A DNA stretch of 64,000 bases from Streptomyces sp. NWU339 (GTDB taxonomy: Bacteria > Actinomycetota > Actinomycetes > Streptomycetales > Streptomycetaceae). Location: NCBI RefSeq assembly GCF_003143855.1, contig NZ_QFRK01000018.1:98092-162091 (forward strand). Reading direction: 5' to 3'. This document shows positions 63,929 to 64,000 of this stretch, one piece after another (positions within the stretch are counted from its first letter, which is position 1; each line of letters begins with the position of its first letter). The notes below the pieces were generated by a model, which did no database searches, was not told the origin of the DNA, and was given only the letters and a program-made list of their open reading frames with translations. The position numbers and the translations under genes were made by a program.

Positions 63929-64000
63929 TCAGGTGCCGAGCCAGGCGAGGGCGGCCACGGTCAGGGCGCGGACGCCGGTGTCCAGGGTGGGCTGGACGAG
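63929..64000 (-). CDS. 3' end of an unidentified gene cut by the window edge
   Basis: The last 23 codons read LVQPTLDTGVRALTVAALAW LGT before TGA 63931-63929. The GC-rich third positions and good codon use suggest a real coding sequence continuing to the right. The piece is too short to name a family. Confidence 0.5.
   Translation of the reverse strand, partial: LVQPTLDTGVRALTVAALAWLGT

Overview
The window is a very high-GC actinobacterial chromosome segment, almost certainly Streptomyces: third codon positions are nearly all G or C, GTG/TTG starts and ATGA/GTGA gene overlaps are frequent, and the gene set includes sepH, cutRS, DUF397/XRE pairs, DUF3093/DUF3710/DUF4193/DUF3159 proteins and coproporphyrin ferrochelatase. 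No rRNA, tRNA or CRISPR array was seen.

Layout. (1) 1-3235: end of ptsH (HPr) with a DasR-type dre site, then a fused GNAT/acyl-CoA-synthetase-like protein acetyltransferase. (2) 3760-9967: a tightly overlapped six-gene Mrp Na+/H+ antiporter operon (A/B fusion, C, D, E, F, G). (3) 10090-13997: a DUF5998 gene, a phosphodiesterase, thymidine kinase, and an imine-reductase-like/MerR divergon. (4) 14196-16578: a DUF397-XRE pair, a frameshifted small gene and an SMI1/KNR4 protein, then a stretch bounded by a 32-bp inverted repeat. (5) 17188-43000: mostly conserved core genes: VOC protein, sulfurtransferase, sepH, sugar-lactone oxidase and MFS transporter, hemH, suhB, cutRS, dut, an ABC ATPase, kdpDE, two TrkA proteins, a KimA-like K+ transporter; then an RNA methyltransferase to 44273.

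(6) 44274-58230 is an accessory, strongly decayed region. Intact genes (a Tat-type GH11 xylanase, an NhaA-thioredoxin fusion, an isochorismatase-like hydrolase, a disulfide oxidoreductase) lie among gene fragments (Lrp regulator, catalase, ATPase, maleylpyruvate isomerase-like, CMD and GNAT proteins) and mobile-element remnants (IS3, IS481, IS630, tyrosine recombinase). (7) 58318-64000: a Clp-type AAA+ chaperone, a frameshifted glucose-dehydrogenase-like gene, a DUF421 membrane protein, a frameshifted F420-reductase-like gene and the tail of an unidentified gene.

A recurring theme is alkali-cation homeostasis: Mrp, NhaA, KdpDE without KdpFABC, paired TrkA subunits and a KimA-like transporter share this 64 kb. 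I found no clearly new multigene defence or biosynthetic system. The best leads are small: nested TCGCATCNGATGCGA palindromes beside a dead recombinase, two tandem duplications that copy gene ends with their stop codons, an iron-box-like site between the MFS gene and hemH, a MerR operator, and a Clp ATPase that combines a ClpC-like middle domain with loss of the ClpP-docking loop.
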